A DNA stretch of 49,487 nucleotides from Candidatus Treponema equifaecale (GCA_018064905.1 JAGHUJ010000024.1:1-49487), one strand, 5' to 3'; counted from the stretch's first letter, positions 10,064 to 19,915 are shown. Notes: generated by a model from the sequence alone, not told the origin. Program-made: numbers and translations.

Positions 10064-10936
10064 TCAGTCAGTTACCCTTTTGAAGAATTTTCCAATGATT
10101 TCCTTGGACTTCAACACATTGATGAAAGCATCTGGATCAATTTTTCTGATTTCCTTTTCAAGTTTTCCAGATTCGTCTGAAGAAACAACAGTATAAAGCA
10201 TTTTGTGATTCTTCTGAGAAAATTCCCCCTTGCCTTCAAATACTGTTGCTCCATGATTTGTAAGTCGTTTTATGGCTTCATAAATTTCAGAATCCTTGTC
10301 AGTGATTATCAGCAGTGTAGTTTTTTCATATCTTTTATAAAGAAAATTCAGCGCTTGAGTTGAAGCATATTGAAAAACAATTGAATAAAGGGCCTTGTCC
10401 CATCCAAAAAGAAGTCCTGCCACAAAAAGAATGCAGCAGTTTCCAATAAGAATATAATTCCAGGCTGATTTTCCAGTTTTCTCTGCCACATAAATTGCAA
10501 TAAAATCCGTTCCCCCAGAACTTGAATCAGCAAAAAGACAACATGCAACTGCAACGGAATTTAGAATTCCTCCAAAAATACAGCAAAGAAGAACATCCTC
10601 TGTAAGCCGCAAGGCTGGAATTGCAGAAAAAACATCCGTCAGAAAACCTGAAACAACAATCATTACCACTGAATAAATCGTAAATTTTTTGCCAATATAT
10701 TTAAAACCAATTATGACAGGAAAAACATTGAACAAATAAACAACCAGTGAATAAGGAATTTTTATTCCTAAAAATTTAAGGAACACATTCTGCAACAGAA
10801 GCGTTACTCCAGAAAATCCACCTGGGAAAAGATTTCCACTTCTGACAAAAATGTTTATGTTCAGTGCCATTAAAACTGAACCAATTAAAACCAGAACAAG
10901 CCTCTTTAATTCACGGCCAAGCAAAAATTTATTCAT
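10064..10936 (-). CDS. YitT-family membrane protein (DUF161 plus DUF2179)
   Basis: A YitT-family protein of about 290 residues from the ATG at 10936. That start is preferred over a TTG 42 bases upstream because it begins cleanly with MNKFLLGRELKR and sits just after a promoter. About five to six hydrophobic helices fill residues 10-200 (NIFVRSGNLFPGGFSGV, SSSGGTDFIAIYVAEKTGKS). A soluble C-terminal DUF2179 domain follows (LLIITDKDSEIYEAIKRLTNHGATVFEGKG), a fold seen in ligand-sensing regulators. Members are inner-membrane proteins of uncertain transport role. The gene stands alone between dut and the end of the pnp operon. Confidence 0.88.
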   Translation of the reverse strand: MNKFLLGRELKRLVLVLIGSVLMALNINIFVRSGNLFPGGFSGVTLLLQNVFLKFLGIKIPYSLVVYLFNVFPVIIGFKYIGKKFTIYSVVMIVVSGFLTDVFSAIPALRLTEDVLLCCIFGGILNSVAVACCLFADSSSGGTDFIAIYVAEKTGKSAWNYILIGNCCILFVAGLLFGWDKALYSIVFQYASTQALNFLYKRYEKTTLLIITDKDSEIYEAIKRLTNHGATVFEGKGEFSQKNHKMLYTVVSSDESGKLEKEIRKIDPDAFINVLKSKEIIGKFFKRVTD

Positions 10937-10974
10937 AGGCTTATTATAATAAAAAACGCAAACTGTTTTAGCAA
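10937..10974 (-). promoter_or_regulatory. yitT-like gene promoter adjacent to ATG
   Basis: The -35 TTGCTA is at 10969-10974, the spacer is 17, and the -10 TATTAT is at 10946-10951, ending 9 bases before the ATG at 10936. An overlapping TATAAT at 10943-10948 is an alternative. No Shine-Dalgarno is present. Confidence 0.5.
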
Positions 10975-11009
10975 CCAAAGTCTATTTTAATCATTCAAAC
11001 TTCGTTGAT

Positions 11010-11045
11010 AAAATAAAAAGCCCTCTGGAATTAACCAAAGGGCTT
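11010..11045 (-). terminator. intrinsic terminator of the rimP-pnp operon
   Basis: On the minus strand AAGCCCTTTGG pairs with CCAGAGGGCTT across a 6-base loop, followed by TTTTTATTTT. It lies 27 bases after the pnp stop and closes the seven-gene operon. Confidence 0.85.
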
Positions 11046-11071
11046 GTATCATTCAATTAAAAAAATCGAAC

Positions 11072-13180
11072 TTATTTCTGCTGAGCTTCCAAAGCATCAA
11101 TGTAAGAAAGGTTCAAGCGACCCATCTTGTCAACTTCAAGAAGCTTAACTGGAATCTGCTGTCCTTCTTTAAGAACGTCTGTTACCTTTTCTACTCTTGC
11201 GCGTGACAATTTTGAAATGTGGCAGAGACCTTCTTTTCCTGGAAGAATCTCAACGAATGCACCAAAGTCCATGATGCGTTTTACTGTACCGTTGTAGATT
11301 GTTCCAACCTCAGGATCTTCACAGATGCCTTTTACAGCCATCTTAGCTTCTTCTGCAGATTTTCCAGTTTTTCCATAGATCTGAACTGTTCCATCATCCT
11401 CAGTGTTGATTGTTACACCGTACTGAGCGCAGAGAGCCTTGATGTTCTTTCCGCCAGGTCCAATCAAAGCACCAATCTTATCTGGAGAAATCTTCATAGA
11501 CAAGATTTTTGGAGCATAAGGACTGATTGGCTGTGGTCTGTCGATACATTTTTCCATGATAGAAAGGATGTGGAGACGTCCGGCCTTAGCCTGTTCCATA
11601 GCCTTCTTCATGATTTCTGTAGTTACACCGGCAATCTTGATATCCATCTGGAAACCAGTGATACCGTCTTTTGTACCGGCAACTTTGAAGTCCATGTCAC
11701 CAAGGTGATCTTCTTCACCAAGGATATCAGAAAGAATAGCGTAGCGTCCGTATGGATCATCGCCTTCAGCTTCTGTAATAAGACCCATAGCAATACCGGC
11801 AACCATTTTCTTCATTGGTACACCAGCAGCGAGCATTGCAAGACAGCCACCACAAGTAGAAGCCTGTGAAGAAGAACCGTTTGATTCCATGATTTCAGAA
11901 ACAACGCGTACTGTGTATGGGAATTCCTGAACAGATGGAACCATTGCTGCCAATGAGCGGCGAGCCAGGTTTCCGTGACCAATTTCGCGGCGACCAGTTG
12001 TCAAACGACCTGTTTCACCAACAGAATATGGTGGGAAGTTATAATGGAGGATGAAGTTTTCGCTTCTTTCTCCGTCAATATCATCGAGAACCTGTGCATC
12101 GAGAGCTGTACCAAGTGTACAAACTGCCAATGACTGAGTTTCACCGCGAGTAAACAATGCCGAACCATGTGGGCGTGGCAAAACATTTACTTCACAAGTG
12201 ATTGGACGGATTTCGTCAACCTTACGGCCGTCAACACGAAGTCCCTTCTCAAGAATTGATTTTCTCAAGAGATTGTACTGAATGTCATCAAAGCACTGGT
12301 CAAAGAGCTTCTTCTGGATTTCATCAGAAAGCTGTTCTGCATGGTTAGCAACAACCTGCTTCTTAACTTCAGAAATTGCCTTACCACGGCTGATCTTGCT
12401 GTCTTTGAAACAAGCAACTTCAAGAAGTGGTGTAGCTTCTGCAATGATTGCATCTTTGTTAGCCAACTCAACATTGAGTGGAGCCAATGGAAGTTTTTCT
12501 TTGCCGCACTGTGCAACAAGCTGTTCCTGAAGCTCACACATTGCTGTGATGAAGCCCTGAGCCTTGTCCAAGGCACCAAGCATTACTTCTTCGCTAACTT
12601 CATTTGCACCACCTTCAACCATTGTAAAGCCGTCTTTTGTACCAGCTACAACGATTTCAAGGTCAGCCTTTTCCTGCTGTTCAAAAGTAGGATTGATTAC
12701 GTACTCACCGTTGAGGTAAGCAACGCGGGCTGCAGCAACAGGTCCATGGAATGGAATATCAGAAATTGATACAGCTGCTGAAGATGCGATAACTGCAAGA
12801 ATATCAAGTGGATTGATACCATCTGAAGATACACAAGTTGGAACAATCTGAATTTCACGACCAAAGCTTACTTCAAACAATGGGCGCATAGGACGGTCAA
12901 TAAGACGAGAAACCAAGATTTCCTTATCCTTTGGACGACCTTCGCGCTTGATGAATCCGCCTGGGATTTTTCCAGCTGCGTAGTATTTTTCATTGTATTC
13001 AACAGTAACAGGAACAAAGTCCAATCCTTCTTTTACTTCTGAAGAAGCACAAACTGTTGCAACGATAGCAGCACCAGCGTACTGTGCATAAACACAACCG
13101 TTGGCCTGCTTACCGATTTTACCAGTTTCAAGGATGAGGTCTTCGTTACCGATTTTATATGTTACTCTAGTAACTGCCAT
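11072..13180 (-). CDS. pnp: polyribonucleotide nucleotidyltransferase (PNPase)
   Basis: A 702-residue PNPase, the phosphorolytic 3'-5' exoribonuclease of RNA turnover. Domains in order are the first RNase PH-like domain (about 10-145), the linking helical domain, the second RNase PH domain (about 310-545, with RTTGRREIGHGNLARRSL and ILGEEDHLGDMDFKVAGT), a KH domain (IGALIGPGGKNIKAL, about 565-620) and an S1 domain (about 625-695). Length is normal for the family. A TTGGAG site sits 8 bases before the ATG, overlapping the end of rpsO. It is the last gene of the operon and is followed by an intrinsic terminator. The rpsO-pnp order is the classical one. Confidence 0.98.
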   Translation of the reverse strand: MAVTRVTYKIGNEDLILETGKIGKQANGCVYAQYAGAAIVATVCASSEVKEGLDFVPVTVEYNEKYYAAGKIPGGFIKREGRPKDKEILVSRLIDRPMRPLFEVSFGREIQIVPTCVSSDGINPLDILAVIASSAAVSISDIPFHGPVAAARVAYLNGEYVINPTFEQQEKADLEIVVAGTKDGFTMVEGGANEVSEEVMLGALDKAQGFITAMCELQEQLVAQCGKEKLPLAPLNVELANKDAIIAEATPLLEVACFKDSKISRGKAISEVKKQVVANHAEQLSDEIQKKLFDQCFDDIQYNLLRKSILEKGLRVDGRKVDEIRPITCEVNVLPRPHGSALFTRGETQSLAVCTLGTALDAQVLDDIDGERSENFILHYNFPPYSVGETGRLTTGRREIGHGNLARRSLAAMVPSVQEFPYTVRVVSEIMESNGSSSQASTCGGCLAMLAAGVPMKKMVAGIAMGLITEAEGDDPYGRYAILSDILGEEDHLGDMDFKVAGTKDGITGFQMDIKIAGVTTEIMKKAMEQAKAGRLHILSIMEKCIDRPQPISPYAPKILSMKISPDKIGALIGPGGKNIKALCAQYGVTINTEDDGTVQIYGKTGKSAEEAKMAVKGICEDPEVGTIYNGTVKRIMDFGAFVEILPGKEGLCHISKLSRARVEKVTDVLKEGQQIPVKLLEVDKMGRLNLSYIDALEAQQK

Positions 13181-13195
13181 TATTTAACTCCAAGA

Positions 13196-13465
13196 TTAGT
13201 GGCGGAGACCGAGTTCTTTAATAAGAGCACGGTATGCTTCAAGGTCTTTGTTCTGAAGATACTTCAAGAGAGCACGGCGAGCACCGATTACTTTGAGCAA
13301 TGATCTCTTAGCGCCTGTGTCCTTTGGGAAGTTCTTTGAATGTTCAGTCAACTGCTTGATACGTTCTGTCAAAATTGCGATCTGAACCTTTGTGTTTCCT
13401 GTGTCTGCTTCGTTAGCTCCGAATTTGCTAACCAATGAAGCTGTTGTTTCTTTTGTAAGTGCCAT
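13196..13465 (-). CDS. rpsO: 30S ribosomal protein S15
   Basis: An 89-residue S15, a primary 16S rRNA-binding protein that helps assemble the platform of the small subunit. Recognisable segments are GNTKVQIAILTERIKQLTEHSKNFPKD and RRALLKYLQNKDLEAYRALIKELGLR. Length is normal. An AAGGAG site lies 8 bases before the ATG, and the upstream truB stop codon falls inside that Shine-Dalgarno region, which suggests coupling. It sits between truB and pnp as in many bacteria. Confidence 0.98.
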   Translation of the reverse strand: MALTKETTASLVSKFGANEADTGNTKVQIAILTERIKQLTEHSKNFPKDTGAKRSLLKVIGARRALLKYLQNKDLEAYRALIKELGLRH

Positions 13466-13477
13466 AATACTTACTCC

Positions 13478-15349
13478 TTAAAATTTATTTTCCTCTGGGT
13501 AACCAAAACTAATTGCTCGAACAAATCCGCTAATTAAATTATCAGAAAATGCGAGGTGAAGAGCCCCATCTTCTAATGTACAATCAGCCATGTATGCACG
13601 AGTTTTTTGTGCTTCACCAGATTTTGAACTGTTTGATATGACGAGAACCCTTACTGGATAGGTTCCGTCCGAAGGCACCAGCTGCTTACCATGACGTTTT
13701 GCAGAAAGTGTCACTCCATTTTTTTGATTTTTTTGAATTTCCCACCTGTACCCTGAACTGTCCAGCGAATAAGGAGACTGAAGCATTTTGTTCACATCTT
13801 CAAATTCCTTGTTTTGAATGCAAAGTCTGATTCGTGATGAACTTACCTTTGCATCTTTATATAGAACAGAATCAATGGTATCAAGTCTGAAACCAAGACT
13901 AAGCCCAAGCTCAGCCATCATATTCATGTCCACCTGACCTTTATACCCGCAGTGGAAGTCCTTGCCTTCTGCCAGATACTTAAGCCCGCAGTTTTTTACA
14001 AGAATATTTAAAAAATCACGTCCTTTGAGTTTACCAAAATCCTCAGAAAAGTCAATAATCACGGCATAGGCAAAGCCTTTATCCATAAGGTCTTCCAGTT
14101 TTTGTGAAAGCGTAACAACATCACCGATATAGTTGTCGCCTTCTTTAAAACCTCGCAGGGATTTTGTAAAAGTTATAACTCCAGGAACCAGGTCTTTCTG
14201 AGCAAGAACAGCATCAAAAAGTGCCTGATGACCAAGGTGAGAGCCATCAAAACTTCCGATTGTAGCCGCAATTCCTTTGTTCTTAAAATCAGCGTCAAAT
14301 TTTCCATTGGCAATCTGTTCCCAGGAATACACCTTCATTTTCTGCTTAAGAGGCGGAATCATAAATCCATAGGAGAAACGGTTTCTGGACTTTGTGACAC
14401 AACCTGCAAATTGTAAGTCAGGATAATAGACAGCCATCTCACAATTTTCCGGAAGTTCTGAATCAAAATAGAAGGAAGTGAATTTTAGCGGACGTCCGTT
14501 TCTGTAATGCTCAACCTCAGAAGTCTTAAGGATTGCATTGAACATTCCGCATTCTCTGGCCACACCAAAATCAAATTCCTTGATTTCTGACTTTATCCGG
14601 GCCTGAATTTCATCTTCTTCTGCCCGCTTCTGCTCTTCTGAAATCTTATTTTCAGCATTCTGTTCTTTCAGTAGCTCAGAAATTGTGAAATCCTTGAGTT
14701 TTTCAGCTCCAACAGCATCCTTCAGCTGATATGGACCAACAGAAGTTCGTCGAAGAGCCTTTAAATGTGCACAAGTTCCAATTCTCTGAGCAATATCTCT
14801 GGCAAGGCAACGAATGTAGGTTCCTTTTGAACAGTTAACCTCAATAAGGGCATATTTATCATAAAAATCCAGAAGATTTATTGAGTGAACAGTGATTTTT
14901 CGAGATTTAATTTCAACAGATTTACCTTCTCTGGCAAGATCAGAAAGCCTTTTCCCGTCTACATGAAGAGCAGAATACAGAGGAGGAGTCTGATCAATTT
15001 CACCTGTAAATGAAGGCAGGGTCGAACGGATTTCCTCCTCTGTTGGAATTCGGCCTGTTTTTACGACCTGTCCTGTAGGATCCAAAGTGTCTGTTTCTGA
15101 ACCGAATTCAACAAGGGCAAGATAAGTTTTGTCAAAATTTGTAATATGTGGAACAAGACGGGTAAGCCTTCCGGTAAGCACCACCAGAAGTCCGTCCGCA
15201 AATGAATCCAAAGTGCCTGTATGACCGACTTTACCTGTCTCCAATGCGTGCTTTACGGAGAAAAGAGAAGAAAAACTGGTGCGGCCAGACTGCTTTGCAA
15301 GCAAAACAATTCCGGCCTTCACTTCATCAAGATTCCTGTTCTTTTTCAT
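13478..15349 (-). CDS. truB: fusion of tRNA pseudouridine-55 synthase (TruB) with a RibF-like FAD synthetase domain
   Basis: A single uninterrupted frame with two enzymes. Counting from the ATG at 15349, the N-terminal ~290 residues are TruB: the catalytic Asp is in GHTGTLD and falls at position 48, the same position as in E. coli TruB, and GTYIRCLARDIA follows. After a charged linker and a beta-rich stretch, residues ~355-530 match the FMN adenylyltransferase half of RibF, with GSFDGSHLGHQ, TFTKSLRGF and VSSSRIRLCIQNKEFEDVNKMLQSPYSL. The last ~95 residues sit where riboflavin kinase should be, but the GFPTAN motif is not seen. An upstream in-frame ATG at 15379 would add 10 residues. The frame overlaps the end of rbfA. 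TruB makes pseudouridine 55 in tRNA; the second half probably makes FAD from FMN. Confidence 0.9.
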   Translation of the reverse strand: MKKNRNLDEVKAGIVLLAKQSGRTSFSSLFSVKHALETGKVGHTGTLDSFADGLLVVLTGRLTRLVPHITNFDKTYLALVEFGSETDTLDPTGQVVKTGRIPTEEEIRSTLPSFTGEIDQTPPLYSALHVDGKRLSDLAREGKSVEIKSRKITVHSINLLDFYDKYALIEVNCSKGTYIRCLARDIAQRIGTCAHLKALRRTSVGPYQLKDAVGAEKLKDFTISELLKEQNAENKISEEQKRAEEDEIQARIKSEIKEFDFGVARECGMFNAILKTSEVEHYRNGRPLKFTSFYFDSELPENCEMAVYYPDLQFAGCVTKSRNRFSYGFMIPPLKQKMKVYSWEQIANGKFDADFKNKGIAATIGSFDGSHLGHQALFDAVLAQKDLVPGVITFTKSLRGFKEGDNYIGDVVTLSQKLEDLMDKGFAYAVIIDFSEDFGKLKGRDFLNILVKNCGLKYLAEGKDFHCGYKGQVDMNMMAELGLSLGFRLDTIDSVLYKDAKVSSSRIRLCIQNKEFEDVNKMLQSPYSLDSSGYRWEIQKNQKNGVTLSAKRHGKQLVPSDGTYPVRVLVISNSSKSGEAQKTRAYMADCTLEDGALHLAFSDNLISGFVRAISFGYPEENKF

Positions 15350-15731
15350 CAGTGCTTGAAACGTCGGCATGAGCCGCATTTTCCTCAGCTTCCAGACGGT
15401 TCAACTTATTGACCATTTCAAAACCTTCCTTGATGCTCATGTCAACAAGGAAAGTAAGTTTTGGAAACTGACGGATTGTAAGCTTTTTGGCAATTGAAGA
15501 CTGAATGAAGCCTCTGGCACTGTTCAATCCTTCAACGCCTTTCTTAATCTGAGATTCATTCAAAAAGCTTGAAACATAAACATTGGCATAAGCCAAATCT
15601 CTTGCAACTTCAACTCTGTTTATAGAAAGAAAAGTTGAAACGCGTGGATCCTTGATTTTCTGTCTCATAATCAGCTGGGAAATTTCCTCACGGATCTGTT
15701 CTCCCAGCTTCAACATTCTGAATTCACCCAT
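15327..15731 (-). CDS. rbfA: ribosome-binding factor A
   Basis: A 134-residue RbfA, a KH-fold protein that binds the immature 30S subunit and helps 16S rRNA 5'-end maturation. Visible family pattern: RMLKLGEQIREEISQLIMRQKIKDPRV, then VEVARDLAYANVYVSSF and the C-terminal KLTIRQFPKLTFLVD. A Glu/Asp/Ser-rich tail follows. A GAGG site lies 8 bases before the ATG, three bases beyond the infB stop. The downstream truB overlaps its 3' end. Placement between infB and truB is the standard order. Confidence 0.95.
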   Translation of the reverse strand: MGEFRMLKLGEQIREEISQLIMRQKIKDPRVSTFLSINRVEVARDLAYANVYVSSFLNESQIKKGVEGLNSARGFIQSSIAKKLTIRQFPKLTFLVDMSIKEGFEMVNKLNRLEAEENAAHADVSSTDEKEQES

Positions 15732-15734
15732 CTA

Positions 15735-18419
15735 TTATTCCTCTGAAGTTCCGGCAGCAAGAGCAGCTTTTTTGGCAGCAGCTTCAGCTTCTTTTTCTTT
15801 AGCGATGCTGTCACCAAGTTTTCTTGCAATTTCAACGATTTCGAATACTTCAAGAGTATCGCCTTCCTGGATATCCTGCCAGTTTTCAAGACCGATACCA
15901 CATTCAAATCCGTATGCAACTTCCTTTGCATCGTCCTTGAAGCGTTTAAGTGAAGAAATCTTACCAGTGAACTTAACAACACCGTCGCGAACCAGGTTTA
16001 CGCTGGCTGAACGCTTAACAACACCGTCTGTAACATAACATCCGGCAATAACGCCAACCTTTGGTACACGGAAAGTGTTGCGAACTTCCACCTGACCGAT
16101 AACTTCTTCTTTTGTATCAGGTTTGAGCATGCCTTCCATAGCCTGTGTGATTTCTTCAACACACTTATAGATGACATTGTATTTTCTGATTTCAACATTT
16201 TCCTCATCAGCAAGCTGTTTTGCCTTTGGTGTAGGACGAACGTTGAAAGCAATGATGATTGCGTTTTCGTCTGCTGCAGCCAATGTAACGTCAGATTCGT
16301 TGATTGCACCCGCAGAAGAGTGAATTACATTCAAGCGGATTTCAGGAGTTGAGAGCTTTTCAAGGGAAGCTTTAAGTGCTTCTGCAGAACCCTGCAAGTC
16401 AGCCTTGATGATAACCTTGAATTCCTTAACTTCACTGGCTTCGATTGTATCAAAGAGGTTGCCAAGGTTAACTTTCTTAACAGCCTTGGCAGCTTCAAAA
16501 CGTTTAAGTTCCTGACGCTTAGCAGAAATTGCGCGGGCATCTTTTTCAGATTCAGTAACCTGGAATGGATCACCGGCATTTGGCATTTCATCAAGACCAA
16601 GAACTTCAACTGGCATTGATGGACCAGCCTCTGTAACTTTCTCACCGCGGTCATTGAACATAGCACGAACACGACCAGAATAAATACCAGCAACAAAAGG
16701 ATCACCGATTTTGAGTGTACCGTTCTGAACAACAACGTCAGCAACAACACCACGTCCCTGATCAACGTGAGATTCAATTACCTTACCTTCTGCACGTGTC
16801 TCAAACGGAGCCTTAAGTTCAAGAACTTCAGCCTGAAGAAGAATAGCATCCAGCAAATCATCGATTCCCTGTCCCTTAAGAGCAGAAATTCTTACATACT
16901 GTGTATCGCCACCCCATTCTTCTGGTGTAAGGCCCTGCTCTGAAAGCTGAGTCATAACCTTGTCTGGGTTTGCATCAGGCTTATCAATTTTGTTTACAGC
17001 TACGATAATAGGAACCTTTGCATCCTTTGCATGGCTCAAAGCTTCCAATGTCTGAGGCATTACACCGTCATCAGCTGCAACAACAAGAACTACGATATCT
17101 GTAATCTGAGCACCACGGGCACGCATCATTGTGAACGCTTCGTGACCAGGTGTATCCAGGAATGTGATTGTTCCCTTTTCTGTATGAACCTGATAAGCAC
17201 CGATTTTCTGTGTGATACCGCCGGCTTCACCAGCAGCAACATTTGTCTTTCTGATGGCATCCAAAGTCTTTGTCTTACCGTGGTCTACGTGACCCATTAC
17301 TGTAACGATTGGTGAACGTGGCTGGAGATCAGACTCATCGCCCTTATCGCTTTCAATAACAGTCTCATCATAAAGAGAAACAAGATGTACTTCACAATCA
17401 TATTCAGAAGCAAGAATTGTTGCTGTATCACTGTCGATTGACTGGTTGATTGTAACCATCATACCCATGGACATAAGTTTTCCGATGATTTCATTTGCCT
17501 TAAGATTCATCTTGCGGGCAAGATCAGAAACGGAAATTGTTTCCATGATGTCGATTGACTTTGGAACAACATTAGCAGGAGCTGCCTGCTTCTTCTTTGA
17601 TACTTCTTCCTCGTCAAACCAATCTTCTTTATCTTTGCGGTTATAAACCTGTTTTTTACCCTTGAACTGCTTCTTTCCTGCAGTTGGCGCCGGCATTGGA
17701 GCTGGAGCAGCAAAACCGCCTCTTCCACCACCGAATCCGCCAGCAGGTCTTCCGCCGCCGAATCCTGGTCTGCCGCCATTCTGACCGCCAAAACCAGGTC
17801 TGTTCTGACCTCCGAATCCTGGTCTGCCGCCATTCTGACCGCCAAATCCTGGTCTTCCACCGTTCTGTCCGTTGCGGTTGAATCCACCCTGACCATTGCG
17901 GTTAAAGCCGCCCTGACGGTTTCCGTCGCGTTCACGGTTCTGGTAGCCCTCGCGAGCCTGAGCTCCAGTAAAGCCACCACCGTTGCGGTTTCCACCACCA
18001 AAGCCACGGTTTCCACCATTGTAACCGCCTTCACGGTTCTGGTATCCGCCGTTTCCACGGTATCCGCCCCTGTTTCCACCGGAAAGGTTTCCAGCCTTAA
18101 CATTAGGACGTGCTGAGTTCACTTCAAATGAGCGCGCAGACTGAGGACGCTGTTCTGTTTTTGGAGCGCTCTTTTCAGGAGTTTCAGATGTGGCAGGAGA
18201 ACTCTGAGGCGCCTTCTTTACAACAGGATGAACCTTGTTTTCACCACCCTGAGATGCTCCGTTTTCTGGAGCGGCATTCTTTTTCTTTACTACCACAATG
18301 CGTTTCTTTCCAGCTGCAGCAGCCTGAGCACCATCTTTCTTTTCAGTTGCTTCAGGTTTCTGTTCTGGCTTCTTTTTTCTTAAAACGAATTCTGTCTTTT
18401 TTTCAGCTTCTTCTGCCAT
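15735..18419 (-). CDS. infB: translation initiation factor IF-2 with Gly/Arg/Asn/Phe-rich N-terminal region
   Basis: An 894-residue IF-2, the GTPase that places initiator tRNA on the 30S subunit and promotes subunit joining. The GTPase domain starts near residue 380 with G1 [10 protein letters not shown], switch region [17 protein letters not shown] and NKIDKP. Domains II, III and the tRNA-binding C-terminal domain follow in order. Residues ~1-110 are basic and Ala/Pro-rich. Residues ~110-235 are an unusual run of [14 protein letters not shown] and [10 protein letters not shown] units, well beyond the usual charged helices of IF-2 N-termini. An IF2_N-like segment ([22 protein letters not shown]) is present near 295. 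The gene follows nusA by 8 bases. Function is certain; the role of the low-complexity part is unknown. Confidence 0.97.
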   Translation of the reverse strand: MAEEAEKKTEFVLRKKKPEQKPEATEKKDGAQAAAAGKKRIVVVKKKNAAPENGASQGGENKVHPVVKKAPQSSPATSETPEKSAPKTEQRPQSARSFEVNSARPNVKAGNLSGGNRGGYRGNGGYQNREGGYNGGNRGFGGGNRNGGGFTGAQAREGYQNRERDGNRQGGFNRNGQGGFNRNGQNGGRPGFGGQNGGRPGFGGQNRPGFGGQNGGRPGFGGGRPAGGFGGGRGGFAAPAPMPAPTAGKKQFKGKKQVYNRKDKEDWFDEEEVSKKKQAAPANVVPKSIDIMETISVSDLARKMNLKANEIIGKLMSMGMMVTINQSIDSDTATILASEYDCEVHLVSLYDETVIESDKGDESDLQPRSPIVTVMGHVDHGKTKTLDAIRKTNVAAGEAGGITQKIGAYQVHTEKGTITFLDTPGHEAFTMMRARGAQITDIVVLVVAADDGVMPQTLEALSHAKDAKVPIIVAVNKIDKPDANPDKVMTQLSEQGLTPEEWGGDTQYVRISALKGQGIDDLLDAILLQAEVLELKAPFETRAEGKVIESHVDQGRGVVADVVVQNGTLKIGDPFVAGIYSGRVRAMFNDRGEKVTEAGPSMPVEVLGLDEMPNAGDPFQVTESEKDARAISAKRQELKRFEAAKAVKKVNLGNLFDTIEASEVKEFKVIIKADLQGSAEALKASLEKLSTPEIRLNVIHSSAGAINESDVTLAAADENAIIIAFNVRPTPKAKQLADEENVEIRKYNVIYKCVEEITQAMEGMLKPDTKEEVIGQVEVRNTFRVPKVGVIAGCYVTDGVVKRSASVNLVRDGVVKFTGKISSLKRFKDDAKEVAYGFECGIGLENWQDIQEGDTLEVFEIVEIARKLGDSIAKEKEAEAAAKKAALAAGTSEE

Positions 18420-18427
18420 GTTTTCTC

Positions 18428-19894
18428 TTATTCCTCGTCCTCTTCAAATTCAAACTCAACACCACAATTTGGACACTTTGTCATATCAAGTGTAATCTTG
18501 GCACCACATTCAGGACAGAAGTATTCTTCTTCCGCAACTTCAGAAGCTTCAGCAGTTTCTTCTTGAGCGGCACCTTCTTCATCTACGAATTCAACTGAAC
18601 CCTGGATGATTTTGTTAACAGCTTCCAGATCTTCAGCTGAAACACCTTCCAGATTGTCCAATTCACCATTTTCGTATGATGAAACAAATTTTTCAATATC
18701 ATCATATCCTGCTTCCTTAAGAACAGCTGCAACATCAGCATTTACACCAGGAAGTTCAGATACTGTTGTAATTTCTTCATAATTTTCTTCTGCATCAGAA
18801 TTGTTGAACAATGCAGCGGCATTTTTAGAAGTGATTTCTGTAAGATCCATGTCTGCAGCCTGTTCTTCAGTCTTAACATCGATGTTCCAGTCACAAAGAC
18901 GGTTTGCAAGACGAACATTCTGTCCAGACTTACCGATAGCCAATGAAAGCTGAGATTCTTCAACAATTGCAAGAGCCTGTTTTTTATCTTCATCAAGGAT
19001 TACAACCTTTGCAACTTCTGCTGGAGAAAGAGCATTTTTGATGAATACGCGTGGATCAGCATCCCAACGGAGAACGTCGATCTTTTCACCTTCCAGTTCC
19101 TGAATAACAGCCTGAATACGAATCCCCTTAAGACCAACACAAGCTCCAACTGGATCAACGTCTTCTTTATTAGAAACAACTGCGATCTTTGTTCTGTAGC
19201 CTGCATCACGAACAACCTTTTTGATTTCGATTGTCTTGTCCTGAATTTCAGGAACTTCAAGTTCAATGATAGACTGAACGAATTTTGGATCAGAACGGCT
19301 CAAAACAAGCTGAAGACCAGATGAAACGCGCTTGATGTCAGAAACATAAGCCTTGATGCGGTCATTCTTTTCATAATGCTCGCGTGGAGACTGGTTCTTT
19401 ACAGGAAGGAAACCTTCAACCTTTCCAAGATCAACATAGATGTTGCCTTTGTATTCGCGCTGGAAATAACCGATGATGATTTCACCAATCTTGTCCTTGA
19501 ATTCATTGTAGAGATTGTCCTTGAATGACTCATTCAAGCCCTTGTGAACTTCCTGTTTACCGATAGAAACAGCAGAACGGTCAAAATCTTTTGGATCAAC
19601 GATGATGTCGATTTCATCACCAAGCTCACATTCTGTAGAAAGCTTAAGCGCATCTTCCAGTTCAATTTCTGTAACTGGATCATAAACACCGTCTACAATA
19701 GTTTTGCGTGAAGCAACTGTAACCTCTGACATATCATCAGAGAAAGTAACAACACAGTTGTCAGCTGTACCAAATGTTCTTTTGTATGCTGCCTTGTATG
19801 CATTTTCAATAGTCTGCTTAACAGAATCCAATGAATAGCCTTTTTCCTGAGTCAACTCACGGATTGCCTCTGCCATGGCTGCCATATCTGCCAT
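18428..19894 (-). CDS. nusA: transcription termination/antitermination factor NusA with C-terminal zinc ribbon
   Basis: A 488-residue NusA starting at the ATG at 19894, which lies 8 bases after an AGGGAG site. A TTG six bases upstream is too close to that site. Domains in order: N-terminal RNAP-binding domain (about 1-125, AIRELTQEKGYSLDSVKQTIENAY), S1 (130-200, GKVEGFLPVKNQ), KH1 and KH2 (about 220-345, AIGKSGQNVRLANRL), then an acidic helix-hairpin-helix-like region. It ends with a four-cysteine ribbon (CPEC...CPNC, cysteines near 460, 463, 474, 477) and an acidic tail. NusA modulates pausing, termination and antitermination. The zinc ribbon is not part of standard NusA. Confidence 0.96.
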   Translation of the reverse strand: MADMAAMAEAIRELTQEKGYSLDSVKQTIENAYKAAYKRTFGTADNCVVTFSDDMSEVTVASRKTIVDGVYDPVTEIELEDALKLSTECELGDEIDIIVDPKDFDRSAVSIGKQEVHKGLNESFKDNLYNEFKDKIGEIIIGYFQREYKGNIYVDLGKVEGFLPVKNQSPREHYEKNDRIKAYVSDIKRVSSGLQLVLSRSDPKFVQSIIELEVPEIQDKTIEIKKVVRDAGYRTKIAVVSNKEDVDPVGACVGLKGIRIQAVIQELEGEKIDVLRWDADPRVFIKNALSPAEVAKVVILDEDKKQALAIVEESQLSLAIGKSGQNVRLANRLCDWNIDVKTEEQAADMDLTEITSKNAAALFNNSDAEENYEEITTVSELPGVNADVAAVLKEAGYDDIEKFVSSYENGELDNLEGVSAEDLEAVNKIIQGSVEFVDEEGAAQEETAEASEVAEEEYFCPECGAKITLDMTKCPNCGVEFEFEEDEE

Positions 19895-19915
19895 ATCCAA
19901 ATCTCCCTAAAATTA

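Noticed and set aside
10937..10978. TTG start at 10978 for the YitT-family gene
   Set aside because: It would place the start inside or upstream of the likely promoter and add 14 residues not typical of the family.
17690..18095. Possible CRISPR-like or tandem repeat array
   Set aside because: The repetition is protein-coding (Gly/Arg/Asn/Phe units of IF-2), in frame and without uniform spacers.
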